Positions 9,336 through 18,153 of a stretch of 64,000 nt of DNA are shown here, in pieces; within the stretch, counting starts at the first letter, position 1, and every line of letters begins with the position of its first letter. The translations under genes and the position numbers were made by a program. Location: the NCBI RefSeq assembly GCF_030123405.1, contig NZ_CP126110.1, forward strand, positions 4,960,001-5,024,000, written 5' to 3'. The stretch is from Neobacillus sp. WH10 (lineage in GTDB: Bacteria > Bacillota > Bacilli > Bacillales > Cytobacillaceae). Below the pieces are notes generated by a model that was not told the origin of the DNA, did no database searches, and saw only the letters and a program-made list of their open reading frames with translations.

Positions 9336-10094
9336 ATGGATACAGTAATGAGCGGACATGGTATCCAATCATTAGAGCTCGGTATTAATATTCTTATAAA
9401 AATAGCCGAAGAAGATAAACCTCTTTCAATAACCGAAATATCAGACCTGTGCGGAATTTCCAAAAGCAAACTACACAGATACTTGACCAGTTTATGCCGC
9501 ACTGGTTTTCTTCAACGGGATTCTTCGCTTCAATATTCAATTGGATCAACGCTTATCAGGATTGGCAATAATGCTGTCAAAAGCTTTGATATCAAAGATA
9601 TAGCACGGCCTACATTAATCAAATTAAGAGATTTGTTTAATGAAACTGTATTCTTATCGATTTGGGGAGGGAATGGCCCGTACCCAATTGAAATAGAAGA
9701 AAGCAGGCGCCAAATTAATATTGGGATTCAAGTAGGCAATAAAACGAGTATTGTTCTCACAACTTCGGGAAGATTATTCGCCGCATTTTTACCTGAAGAA
9801 GTAACAAAAGATTTTTTACAAAAAGACATCCTGGAGCACCGCTTTAATCCAGAAGAATTCAGAAATGAACTTTCAGATATTCGAAAAAAAGGCTATTCCG
9901 TTACAGAGGAGTCTCTAATTCCGGGGATTGTTGCCGTTGGGTGTCCCGTGTTTAGCCGTGATAATCATATTGTGGCAACCATTTCAATAGTTGGGATAAA
10001 GGGTGTACTGGATTTATCAAGTGATTCCCAAGTGATTCATTTGTTAAAAAAGGAGTGTACGGAACTAACTCAGTCTTTACGCTCTGAACTCTAA
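9336..10094 (+). CDS. IclR-family transcriptional regulator
   Basis: 252 residues with an N-terminal winged helix-turn-helix (about 8-68: ITEISDLCGISKSKLHRYLTSL) and a C-terminal IclR effector domain (VAVGCPVFSRDNHIVATISIVG). AAAGGAG precedes ATG 9336. IclR proteins often control aromatic and organic acid catabolism by binding the substrate. Located between the transporter and the convergent end of the degradation operon, it is the best candidate for regulating the transporter or the whole island. Confidence 0.9.
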   Translation: MDTVMSGHGIQSLELGINILIKIAEEDKPLSITEISDLCGISKSKLHRYLTSLCRTGFLQRDSSLQYSIGSTLIRIGNNAVKSFDIKDIARPTLIKLRDLFNETVFLSIWGGNGPYPIEIEESRRQINIGIQVGNKTSIVLTTSGRLFAAFLPEEVTKDFLQKDILEHRFNPEEFRNELSDIRKKGYSVTEESLIPGIVAVGCPVFSRDNHIVATISIVGIKGVLDLSSDSQVIHLLKKECTELTQSLRSEL

Positions 10095-10099
10095 CAACA

Positions 10100-10130
10100 A
10101 AAACTCCTCTATTCAAAAAAAGGAGTTTTT
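10100..10130 (+). terminator. Terminator after the IclR gene
   Basis: AAAACTCCT (10100-10108) pairs with AGGAGTTTT (10121-10129) and a T run follows. The symmetric A/T flanks may let it also end the convergent GntR transcript. Confidence 0.8.
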
Positions 10131-10144
10131 ACATTTAGAAATAT

Positions 10145-10855
10145 TCAAATTGAAAGCGTTTCATTTTCGATTGCGCGACCATTTGCCTCTTTTCCAGCCT
10201 GCAGCACCAATTTTATCGAATCCCAAATATGTTCTTGGGTTCTTAAACGGGCTAACTGGGGATCTCTTGCCTTCAAGGCATACACAATCAATCGATGCTG
10301 TTTTAATGTTTCGTATGGACGACCCTTGTTATTGTTCCAGGCCATTATTCTGATTAAATCAATCCCTGCTCGAATATGAGACAGCGTATTCTTCAGCGCA
10401 TGATTTCCGCTAACCTCGATAATCAGGTCATGAAAGTCATTGTTGAATTTAAGAAACTCTGAATCCGGAATGATGCTATTTTCTTCTAATTTTCTTTCGA
10501 TTAAATTAAGAAGCTCATCCATTTTTTTAAATTGAGTCATCGTTCCCCGCTTGGCGGCTAACTGGGCAGCCAAGCCTTCTAATTCAGCTCTAAGTTCGTA
10601 TATGTCTTCAATCTCATTCATAGAGAGATTTTTTATACGGACTCCATGATGAGGAATGGACTCTAATAACCTTTCCTGTACCAACATTTTTAAGGCCTCC
10701 CGGATTGGTGTACTGCTGACTCCTAAGATTTCCTTAAGCTGTCTTTCTCTTATCCATTCACCGGGTTTAAAGGTTCCCGTTACGATGAGGTTATATAAAT
10801 GTTTGTAAACAACCATCGAAGTCGTTTCCTTATGAAGTTTACCAGAAGTAATCAT
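10145..10855 (-). CDS. GntR-family (FadR/FCD subfamily) regulator
   Basis: 236 residues: an N-terminal GntR winged helix (KPGEWIRERQLKEILGVSSTPIREALKML) and an all-helical FCD ligand-binding domain (DIYELRAELEGLAAQLAA, then the His/Asp metal-ligand region NNDFHDLIIEVSGNHAL and a late HRLIVYAL). FCD regulators bind small organic acids. It is the last gene of the minus-strand catabolic run, so it probably responds to an intermediate such as maleate or fumarate; that is inference. A very purine-rich GGGGGAGGAGG precedes ATG 10855. Confidence 0.9.
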   Translation of the reverse strand: MITSGKLHKETTSMVVYKHLYNLIVTGTFKPGEWIRERQLKEILGVSSTPIREALKMLVQERLLESIPHHGVRIKNLSMNEIEDIYELRAELEGLAAQLAAKRGTMTQFKKMDELLNLIERKLEENSIIPDSEFLKFNNDFHDLIIEVSGNHALKNTLSHIRAGIDLIRIMAWNNNKGRPYETLKQHRLIVYALKARDPQLARLRTQEHIWDSIKLVLQAGKEANGRAIENETLSI

Positions 10856-10900
10856 CCTCCTCCCCCTTATCTAAAAATGATCATTTTCATTATGCATTCA

Positions 10901-11602
10901 TCATAACCTTGCTTTTAACCTCTCAAGTTCCTTCATCACTTCTTCTACTGGAACAACATCTGCATATTTCTGCTGCATATCAAAAAGATTAATAGCATGC
11001 GAGGTAATCCCCCGGTCAAACGAACATTCCTCTGGTACAACCACGCGATAATTGTTTGAGAAGGCATCAATTACAGTTGCCCGGACGCATCCGCTTGTTG
11101 TACATCCCGTTACAATCACCGTGTCAACCTGCTGGGCTGTTAAATAGGAAACCAATGGTGTTCCAAAAAAGGCACTAGGCTTCTTCTTTGAGATAACAAT
11201 CTCTCCATATTGAGGCTTTAGCTCTTCTACTACTTGTGAACCTTTTTCTCCTTCTAATAAGGCAGGATGGTCAAATATACTCCCTTTAATCGCTACCCTT
11301 TCATTTGAGGCTGATTTACTTCCTTCAATTATCGTAAAAAACACAGGAATTTCAGCTTCTCTTGCAGCATCTAGCAGCAATTTAATATGTCCAATCGCAT
11401 CCCAACTGCTATCCCCGCAGCTTGTTGGGTATTTTCGAATGGATTCCTCGATATCTTCAGGTGAGTCGCCTGTAAAACCGTATTGGACATCGACAATGAC
11501 AAGTGCTGGTTTATGGCCGACCCCCATCTTTTTTCCTAATCCTGCTTCCTGGTAAACCTTTTTATCTCGTTCATCCAAATACTGATCCCATATCCGGCTC
11601 AT
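10901..11602 (-). CDS. Isochorismatase-family cysteine hydrolase, probable maleamate amidohydrolase
   Basis: 233 residues with the family's catalytic triad visible: D38 in VIVDVQ, a lysine at 139-141 in ISKKKPSAF, and C172 in GCTTSGCVRAT. The family includes NicF maleamate amidohydrolase and N-carbamoylsarcosine amidase. Next to a maleate isomerase and below ring-hydroxylating enzymes, conversion of maleamate to maleate plus ammonia is the natural assignment, and it matches the lower part of the known Bacillus nicotinate route. AAGGAG precedes ATG 11602. It lies 12 nt after the DsrE gene. Confidence 0.8.
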   Translation of the reverse strand: MSRIWDQYLDERDKKVYQEAGLGKKMGVGHKPALVIVDVQYGFTGDSPEDIEESIRKYPTSCGDSSWDAIGHIKLLLDAAREAEIPVFFTIIEGSKSASNERVAIKGSIFDHPALLEGEKGSQVVEELKPQYGEIVISKKKPSAFFGTPLVSYLTAQQVDTVIVTGCTTSGCVRATVIDAFSNNYRVVVPEECSFDRGITSHAINLFDMQQKYADVVPVEEVMKELERLKARL

Positions 11603-11614
11603 GAAGTTCTCTCC

Positions 11615-11986
11615 TTATCCGTACGTAATGACACGATCATGATCGACAGTAAGCTGAACAAGAACATTTGGTTCTGCAAGTTCTACTTTTTTACCACTTA
11701 ACTCTTGTTCAGTCATACCGCGTGCCCCGCAAGAAATTCTTGATAGATAAATGTCTCCTCCGTTTGAAACAATCTTTTCATAGGACTCCCGTAAAGACGT
11801 CACACCGTCACCGACTCCGATTACACTATCCAATATCTCATCACGCAGCAGCTGTACAGCACTTCCAGCCAGGAACATAGAGACTTTGTGGCCATCATCT
11901 ATAGCCGTTTTAGCAATTAAAAATGCCCGATCTGCCTGAGTGGGCGCCTCTGGCCCATGTGTCAAATGAATAAGAATTTTAGCCAT
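11615..11986 (-). CDS. DsrE/DsrF-like family protein
   Basis: 123 residues of DsrE-like alpha/beta fold: HLTHGPEAPTQADRAFLIAKTA at the start, GHKVSMFLAGSAVQLL, and a single cysteine C86 in ISCGARG at the position used by sulfur-transfer relatives. AGGAGG precedes ATG 11986. It sits between the amidase and maleate isomerase genes in the operon. DsrE proteins act in sulfur relay or as small adaptor enzymes. A role in sulfurating the molybdenum cofactor or in the pathway itself is possible but not shown. Confidence 0.8.
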   Translation of the reverse strand: MAKILIHLTHGPEAPTQADRAFLIAKTAIDDGHKVSMFLAGSAVQLLRDEILDSVIGVGDGVTSLRESYEKIVSNGGDIYLSRISCGARGMTEQELSGKKVELAEPNVLVQLTVDHDRVITYG

Positions 11987-12018
11987 TTGTAATTCCTCCT
12001 GTTCTTAATTAGGCTTTT

Positions 12019-12813
12019 CTATACCATGAAGCCGCTTTTCTCCACAAACTCTTTAGAATTAAATTGTTCGGACAGAAGATATCCCGCATCAGGCACAACT
12101 GGTTTTAAACCTAACTCTTTTAAAATCTTATACACAGTCGAAGTTGCTGCGGAAAGAACAGGAAGATTCAGCTTATCCTGGACTTTTTGAATGGCCGGAA
12201 GTGACTGCATTTGGACACATGCTGACAAAACTACCGCATCTGCCTTACTTGTATCTAAGTTATCAACGATATTAATTAAGTTTAAAGGATCTAGTTTGCC
12301 CACTGCTAAATTATCGGATACTTCTAAGCTAATCGAATCAGTGACTTCAATTCCTGCAGATTCGATATAATCAACAACCATTTTCGTTAAAGGCTTCATA
12401 TAAGGGGTAACGATTGCTACCTTTTTTGCTTCTAACGCCTGAATCCCCTCAATCAGTGCCCCAGCACTACTTATGACTGGAACAGGAGTCCCATTTTCCT
12501 TCGCAATTTTGGAAAGCCGGTCTTCAGAGAGGCAATGATAGCCAGCACCTTGTGACATAATTGCGACAAGACAAGCATACGCCAGAGCATCACAGCGGGC
12601 ATCCGACAGCTCCAATGCACAACGGTCACTCTCCGTGTCCATTTTGGCCAGTTCTTCTTTTGTTACATGCATCATCCGCATGCGGCTTGAATGAAAGGTA
12701 AATGTTTCTTCTGGTATAATTTGTTGACGTGCTTGCAGCATCGCTGGAATTTCCTTTTCCATTGTTGTATTGGAACTAGGTACAATTAGGCCAAGACGAT
12801 AATCCTTTTTCAT
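12019..12813 (-). CDS. Maleate cis-trans isomerase (Asp/Glu racemase superfamily)
   Basis: 264 residues with the maleate isomerase/arylmalonate decarboxylase layout: LIVPSSNTTME at the N-terminus (substrate-binding N15), first catalytic cysteine C81 in AYACLVAIMSQG and second C199 in VLSACVQMQS. Two cysteines at this spacing are characteristic of maleate isomerase, which converts maleate to fumarate through a covalent intermediate. It directly follows the amidase in pathway logic. The cytosolic product would enter the TCA cycle. Confidence 0.87.
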   Translation of the reverse strand: MKKDYRLGLIVPSSNTTMEKEIPAMLQARQQIIPEETFTFHSSRMRMMHVTKEELAKMDTESDRCALELSDARCDALAYACLVAIMSQGAGYHCLSEDRLSKIAKENGTPVPVISSAGALIEGIQALEAKKVAIVTPYMKPLTKMVVDYIESAGIEVTDSISLEVSDNLAVGKLDPLNLINIVDNLDTSKADAVVLSACVQMQSLPAIQKVQDKLNLPVLSAATSTVYKILKELGLKPVVPDAGYLLSEQFNSKEFVEKSGFMV

Positions 12814-12842
12814 ATTTTATCCTCCATTCAATTTCTTAATTT

Positions 12843-13712
12843 TTAGAATTTTTTGCATGAAAAACTTTCAGTCTCTAGTGTTTTAAAGCTTTCCCCTTGT
12901 ATTGGAGGAACGAACTTCCAGGTAACACGTTCAAATTCTGCTTCTTCTATTGCCTTATAAACTGCGCTATGTGATTCATATTGAATATCTGGAATTTTGC
13001 GTAATACAACAGTGGTTTCTACTTCAGAATCAAAAGGATATGGGTCTACAACAACCGTTCCATTGCCTTGACCCTGAACGGTAATCATAACCCCTTTGCT
13101 TTCAAGAAGTGGACGTACCGGACCCATGATTAATTTATTCGTCGTTTCCAACTTATGCATCGATACATATTGGGATAGGCGGTCCATAAATTGGACAATC
13201 TCATAGTTCATCCACAAATTATTTTCGAATTGGCTTCTTGGTCCTGATTTTTTCCACATTTCCATCTTTAAATCGACCCATTCCTTCTGCATGCTGATGA
13301 TTTTTTCATCAATTTTTGGTGCTAACTCTTCAGGAATTTTGAATGTGAATGAAGGATCGTAGCCAAAACGGCTTGTATAAAGCCCCATCCAATGCATTCC
13401 TACTAAAAGTCCTGCATATGGGTCCTCTTCTTTTACTTTTTCATAGCCTTTCCCGTAAAAATCAACGTGTTGGAGAAGATTAACACTTAGAAAGGGAACG
13501 GGCTGGCCAGTCTCAGCGTTAAACAACACTTTCGTGTCGGATTCGACCCAGCCTATATCATGTTTTTCTACAGCCAAACAGAGCGATTTAAAATAATCGG
13601 GGCGTTTAAATTGATCATTGCCCCAATGCTTTGCCACTTCCCCAGCCTGGATGGAATGATCATATTGATTCACAATGTACAAATATCCATCATAATGCCT
13701 TGTAATAAACAT
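12843..13712 (-). CDS. DUF3891-family protein, candidate pathway enzyme
   Basis: 289 residues matching DUF3891, a family of unknown function. AAAGGAG precedes ATG 13712. A scattered His/Asp pattern resembling HD-domain metal ligands is visible: H19 (YDHSIQAG), H51-D52 (EKHDIGW), H82 (LLQHVDFYGKG) and H107 (GMHWMGLY). HD-fold proteins include phosphohydrolases and di-iron oxygenases. The gene sits between the flavin monooxygenase and maleate isomerase, exactly where a ring-opening or deformylation step is needed and where no known enzyme for it is present. The function is inference only. Confidence 0.8.
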   Translation of the reverse strand: MFITRHYDGYLYIVNQYDHSIQAGEVAKHWGNDQFKRPDYFKSLCLAVEKHDIGWVESDTKVLFNAETGQPVPFLSVNLLQHVDFYGKGYEKVKEEDPYAGLLVGMHWMGLYTSRFGYDPSFTFKIPEELAPKIDEKIISMQKEWVDLKMEMWKKSGPRSQFENNLWMNYEIVQFMDRLSQYVSMHKLETTNKLIMGPVRPLLESKGVMITVQGQGNGTVVVDPYPFDSEVETTVVLRKIPDIQYESHSAVYKAIEEAEFERVTWKFVPPIQGESFKTLETESFSCKKF

Positions 13713-13775
13713 TCTTTACCACTCCTTTTCACTCATGTTCCTAAACCTATTAAGCTATCAATCTAACTGTCCTGG

Positions 13776-15074
13776 TTATGAAATAATGCTAGGCTCTGGC
13801 TTTTTTCCATCTTGGAAAATAAACGCATCATCAATATCCAGCGGCTTTTCTCTTGTAAATAAATTCTTATATACCTTTGTTATATCTGGCATTTTGGTTG
13901 CAATATTAAACATCAGCGGTGCTAAATCTTTCTTAACTGGTTCTCTTGTCAGGAACTTCTCCAATGTCAATTGCAGATTTTGAATCAATTTCACTTCTTC
14001 ATGGCGTCTTCTTTGGACTTGTTTAAGTGTTTCAAGTGTTAAACAGTTATTTTTTAATCCTTTATAAATAACATCTGCCGCGATTACGGCTGTTCCCATA
14101 GCCAGTGTACTTCCTACTGCTCCCCACGGAGTCACACAATGGGCGGCATCACCAATGAGCAGCAAGCCATCTTTCGCCCACTCCCTTACATAGCGCATTT
14201 TGCATAATAGTAAAACGAACGCCTTGAAATCCGTGATATCTTTAAAATAGTCAGCGAGAATCGGCATGTCCTCAACGATTTTTTCCTTGAAAACTTCGAT
14301 GCCTTCCTTCTTGATTTTCTGATATTCGCCTTTCGTCAATGAAACGCCGCATTGAATATAGCCGCCTAGCTTTGGCAGAAACAGATAGTTGTAATTTTTT
14401 TGGAAATAGAAATGGTATATATTATAGTCCCAAGATTCCGGCTTTTCGAATGAGAACCATAGCAGGTCATTATCATAATAATCCAAGTCGAGCTCAAAAT
14501 TTCCAAGCTTTTCTATTGTTGAATTTCTGCCATCAACGCCAATTGTGACTCTGGAATGGATATTTAAGTCTCCTTCAAATACATAATCATCCATAAAGTT
14601 AACTTGTTCTCCAAGCTTGGATTGAGCATAAACGCCAACAACCTTTTCTCCTTCTTTTAGGAGATCCTTTACCTTCGTATTAAATAATAATTTGAAGTTT
14701 GGATATTGTTTCGCTTTTTCGAGCAGCGCCGCTAGAAGCGTAGGCTGGGTCAGTCGCGCACAGTAACTTTCCACATCGATAAGGGTATTAAATTTAAGAT
14801 TCATAATTTCCTTGTTTTGGTGAAAAACAGTCACTTCGGGAATTTTAACGTGATCATGCGATTCAATATAATCCAGTAAATTTAATTGTTTCATGAGCTG
14901 AACAAAACGCGGTTGTGTAATTTCACCTCGATATTCTCTGTGAAAATCTGGATTTTGCTCAAGAACGACAATTTCCATTCCTTGCTTAGCAAGTAGTAAT
15001 CCTAAAAGCATTCCAGCTGGACCCGCGCCAACGATACACACATCAGACTTAATTTCTTTTACCTCATTTTCCAT
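13776..15074 (-). CDS. FAD-dependent aromatic-ring monooxygenase (PHBH-like)
   Basis: 432 residues from ATG 15074, with GGTGG 8 nt upstream; an in-frame GTG at 15086 is less likely. Group A flavin hydroxylase motifs: GAGPAG (16-21) of the FAD Rossmann fold, a DG motif in IGVDGRNS, and a GD motif in LLIGDAAHCVTPWG. The family uses NAD(P)H and O2 to hydroxylate electron-rich rings, sometimes with loss of a carboxylate. In this operon a likely substrate is 2,6-dihydroxynicotinate, giving a trihydroxypyridine; 6-hydroxynicotinate as in NicC is the alternative. Confidence 0.85.
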   Translation of the reverse strand: MENEVKEIKSDVCIVGAGPAGMLLGLLLAKQGMEIVVLEQNPDFHREYRGEITQPRFVQLMKQLNLLDYIESHDHVKIPEVTVFHQNKEIMNLKFNTLIDVESYCARLTQPTLLAALLEKAKQYPNFKLLFNTKVKDLLKEGEKVVGVYAQSKLGEQVNFMDDYVFEGDLNIHSRVTIGVDGRNSTIEKLGNFELDLDYYDNDLLWFSFEKPESWDYNIYHFYFQKNYNYLFLPKLGGYIQCGVSLTKGEYQKIKKEGIEVFKEKIVEDMPILADYFKDITDFKAFVLLLCKMRYVREWAKDGLLLIGDAAHCVTPWGAVGSTLAMGTAVIAADVIYKGLKNNCLTLETLKQVQRRRHEEVKLIQNLQLTLEKFLTREPVKKDLAPLMFNIATKMPDITKVYKNLFTREKPLDIDDAFIFQDGKKPEPSIIS

Positions 15075-15193
15075 TACTACTACCACCTATTTTCTTACAT
15101 TATTTTTTCACCAGTTGTTGTCCCTGAGGCATTTTCTTCGTAGCATTTCGAGTTTTTCTGCGGGCATAAGAAAGGTTTCATTTTGTGCTGCCA

Positions 15194-15817
15194 TTATCGA
15201 CGATTTAATAAGTTCTCGTATTCTTTAGCCGTGTCAATATCTTGAGGATATCGATGTAAACTGTTGACAAGGGTAACATATTGAAAATTATTTCGAATGA
15301 TCTGATTTCCACCTTGGTCTCCATCCAAGCTGGATAGCTCGGGGAAAAATGGTTTAGAAAATAGAATTGGGTGACCTATTTTCCCATCCGAATATTGAGT
15401 CTGGACAATGATTTTCGAATGGGTATTAGTGTCTGTATATTGTTTAGTAAAACGAGCTAGGACACCTTGAATGTCCTCCAGTCTTAATTCAGGCTGATCT
15501 CCTAGTAAAATCACTACTGCATCGGCTGTTTTAGGAACCTGCTTTATTCCAAGTGCTAAACTATAACCAATACCCCTCTCAGGCTGTGTATTATGAATAA
15601 CGATAGAATTAAGTTGCAAGGCAATTCTTTTTCGTTCTTCATCATTAGGAATGATGGTAAAGACTCCTTTTAATGAGGAGTTATTAGCCGTTTGCAGCAC
15701 ATGTTCAAGTAATGGTTTATTCTGCCACGGAAGAAGCAGCTTTTGCCTCCCCATCCGCCTAGAAAATCCACTTGCCGGAACAATAGCGTAGACTTCTACT
15801 GATTTACAAGAGTTCAT
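15194..15817 (-). CDS. MocA-like molybdenum cofactor cytidylyltransferase
   Basis: 207 residues of the MobA-like NTP transferase fold: PASGFSRRMGRQK at 14-26 (nucleotide-binding loop) and a later LLGDQPEL metal-binding motif. Relatives MocA and PucB attach CMP to molybdopterin to make the dinucleotide cofactor of xanthine dehydrogenase-family enzymes. It overlaps the upstream hydroxylase large subunit gene by 4 nt, tying it to maturation of these enzymes. A 107-nt gap separates it from the monooxygenase gene. Confidence 0.85.
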   Translation of the reverse strand: MNSCKSVEVYAIVPASGFSRRMGRQKLLLPWQNKPLLEHVLQTANNSSLKGVFTIIPNDEERKRIALQLNSIVIHNTQPERGIGYSLALGIKQVPKTADAVVILLGDQPELRLEDIQGVLARFTKQYTDTNTHSKIIVQTQYSDGKIGHPILFSKPFFPELSSLDGDQGGNQIIRNNFQYVTLVNSLHRYPQDIDTAKEYENLLNRR

Positions 15818-18153
15818 AGGACCCCGCTTCCGGTATGCTCTTTTGCCTGCCTAAGAAGTTCCTTAAGCTGTGCTGGTTTTACCGGAATATTCTCTACTTT
15901 TATATTCCAAGTGCTTAGTGCGTCTTCTACAGCTGATTGAATAACTGCAGGTACCGGAATCGTTCCGCTTTCGCCTGCTCCTTTCGCTCCAAGCGGATTT
16001 AATGGTGACGGGGTCTCTACATGGCCAATCTTCATTTCAGGTACCTCGCAAGATGATGGCACAAGATAATCCATTAACGTACTAGTTAAAAGCTGGCCTT
16101 GGCGGTCATAAACAATTTCCTCATACAATGCATTGCCAATTCCATTGGATATTCCCCCTTGAACCTGTCCCTTCACGACAAGAGGATTGAGCAGCTTTCC
16201 ATTATCATGGATTGAAGTATAATCCAGAATTTGAATCGCACAGGAATCCGGATCCACTTCAACAACTGCGATATCCGTCATCCCTGTTATTGATGCTGCT
16301 TTCGGAGCGAAATAATCAGTTGCTTCCAATCCCGGTGCAACAGAGTAGGGAAACGTAGTTCCTGGGAATAGTCCCCTTGCTTCATGAGCCAATTCACCTA
16401 AAGAGATTCGGAGTGCTGGTTCGTCTTCTTTGTAAACATATCCAGCCTTTACATTTAACTCATCTGCTTTGGCTTCCAGTTTTTCTGCTGCGATTTTTAA
16501 AGCCTTTTTCTTTAAAGTGTTCGAAGCATTGTATACGGCAGTACCAACAAGAACACCTATTCTGCTGGCAAATGTTCCAGTTCCATAAGTGATGAGACTT
16601 GTATCGCCTTCACGTACGGTAACCTTCTCGACAGGAAGATCGAATACTTCTGCAGCAACCTGCGCAAAAGTTGTCTCATGCCCTTGTCCTTGGGTTGCAG
16701 CACTAGTCAGCACAGAAATTTCACCAGTTACCTCGATACGGACGGTTGCCCCTTCAAATGAACCAAACCCCGTGTTTTCAATAGCTGTTGCAACACCAAT
16801 TCCAATGTATCGCCCGTCTTTTCTGTATTCTTTCTGCTTTTTTCTCCACTCGTAATAATCAGAAAGTTCAATCGCTTCATTTAATACTTTTTGATAATTT
16901 CCACTATCATAAATCTGCGGACTTCCGTCCCGGGAGCGGAGTCCAGTTTTATACGGAAATTCATCCGCTTGAATAAGATTTCTGCGGCGAATCTCTACAG
17001 GGTCGATATTTAGTTTTTCAGCTGCTTGATCAAGCAGACGGTTTAAAATCAATGCTGCCTGCGGGCGGCCTGCCCCTCGGAAAGGAGCCATAGGCACCGT
17101 ATTCGTGTACAAAACCTTTGCATCGCAAAAATAATTGGGTACTTTATATGGCCCAGGGATAAGGGTAGAAGTCATAATCGGAACAATGATCCCCCATGGA
17201 ACATATGCGCCATTATTAGCTAGCATCGTATCGATTACTGCAATAATCTTGCCGTCTTCCGTCACGCCGAGGGATGCCTCATGATATTGCTCCCTTTCAT
17301 GAATACAGCTCATCATATGCTCCATGCGGTCTTCAATCCACCGAACAGGCGCTTTTACCATCCTCGCTGCCCATGCAACAAGAAAATCTTCTACATAGAA
17401 AATCGCTTTTGCCCCGAAAGCACCACCGACGTCCGGTGCTATAACCCTGATGTGATTTTCTGAAACACCTAATAATTTCGAGAGAATGGAACGCATTTCA
17501 TGCTGGCTCTGGGTGGCTGCATAAACTTCAAGTTCCGGGTCTGGTCCTTTAAAATCCCATTTTGCCAGTAATCCTCTTGTTTCAATAGGCAAGCAGCTGA
17601 CCCGACCGATCTTGAATCGATGCTTCACGACTACCGGTGCATCTTCCATGGCTGCTTTTGCATCTCCTACTGACTGTTGGAAATGGGCAGCTACATTTGA
17701 CTTCAAATGTTGGTGGGCTAGGGGGGCATCAGTTTGATTGGCATCATCTAAATGGGCAACCGCCGGCAGCGGTTCATATTTTACCTTAATCAGTTCAATT
17801 GCATCCTCGGCAATATAACGGTTCATGGCAATGACCATTGCAACCGGTTCGCCAACATGGTGCACGACTGAATCCAGGGGACGCTGTGTAACTGGCACCA
17901 GATTCGGATGGGGAAACAGGACGGGCAGTTCAGGGAAGTCTTTTCCCTCCCCTGGCCCAAAAACAGCGATAACGCCTGGTAGTTTTCGTGCCTGCTCAAG
18001 ATCGATATCCCGTATGCGCGCATGTGCGTGCGGACTTCTTAGGAAAGCAGCACTTAGGGTTCCCGGGATGGACAAATCTGCAATGTAGCGCCCATTTCCC
18101 CGAATCAAACGAGGATCAATTTTTCGTTTTAGAGCCTTCCCAATATACTTCAT
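15814..18153 (-). CDS. Molybdenum hydroxylase large subunit 1 (xanthine dehydrogenase/CoxL family)
   Basis: 779 residues, normal for a stand-alone molybdopterin-binding subunit. Family motifs are intact: RLIRGNGRYIADL near the N-terminus, GGAFGAK and RGAGRPQA around the cofactor, and GAKGAGESGT near the C-terminus carrying the catalytic glutamate E728. GAGGAG precedes ATG 18153. Its start overlaps the stop of the second large-subunit gene by 4 nt. Such enzymes hydroxylate N-heterocycles next to ring nitrogen using water. With only one FeS and one FAD subunit gene present, it presumably shares them with large subunit 2. Confidence 0.9.
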   Translation of the reverse strand: MKYIGKALKRKIDPRLIRGNGRYIADLSIPGTLSAAFLRSPHAHARIRDIDLEQARKLPGVIAVFGPGEGKDFPELPVLFPHPNLVPVTQRPLDSVVHHVGEPVAMVIAMNRYIAEDAIELIKVKYEPLPAVAHLDDANQTDAPLAHQHLKSNVAAHFQQSVGDAKAAMEDAPVVVKHRFKIGRVSCLPIETRGLLAKWDFKGPDPELEVYAATQSQHEMRSILSKLLGVSENHIRVIAPDVGGAFGAKAIFYVEDFLVAWAARMVKAPVRWIEDRMEHMMSCIHEREQYHEASLGVTEDGKIIAVIDTMLANNGAYVPWGIIVPIMTSTLIPGPYKVPNYFCDAKVLYTNTVPMAPFRGAGRPQAALILNRLLDQAAEKLNIDPVEIRRRNLIQADEFPYKTGLRSRDGSPQIYDSGNYQKVLNEAIELSDYYEWRKKQKEYRKDGRYIGIGVATAIENTGFGSFEGATVRIEVTGEISVLTSAATQGQGHETTFAQVAAEVFDLPVEKVTVREGDTSLITYGTGTFASRIGVLVGTAVYNASNTLKKKALKIAAEKLEAKADELNVKAGYVYKEDEPALRISLGELAHEARGLFPGTTFPYSVAPGLEATDYFAPKAASITGMTDIAVVEVDPDSCAIQILDYTSIHDNGKLLNPLVVKGQVQGGISNGIGNALYEEIVYDRQGQLLTSTLMDYLVPSSCEVPEMKIGHVETPSPLNPLGAKGAGESGTIPVPAVIQSAVEDALSTWNIKVENIPVKPAQLKELLRQAKEHTGSGVL

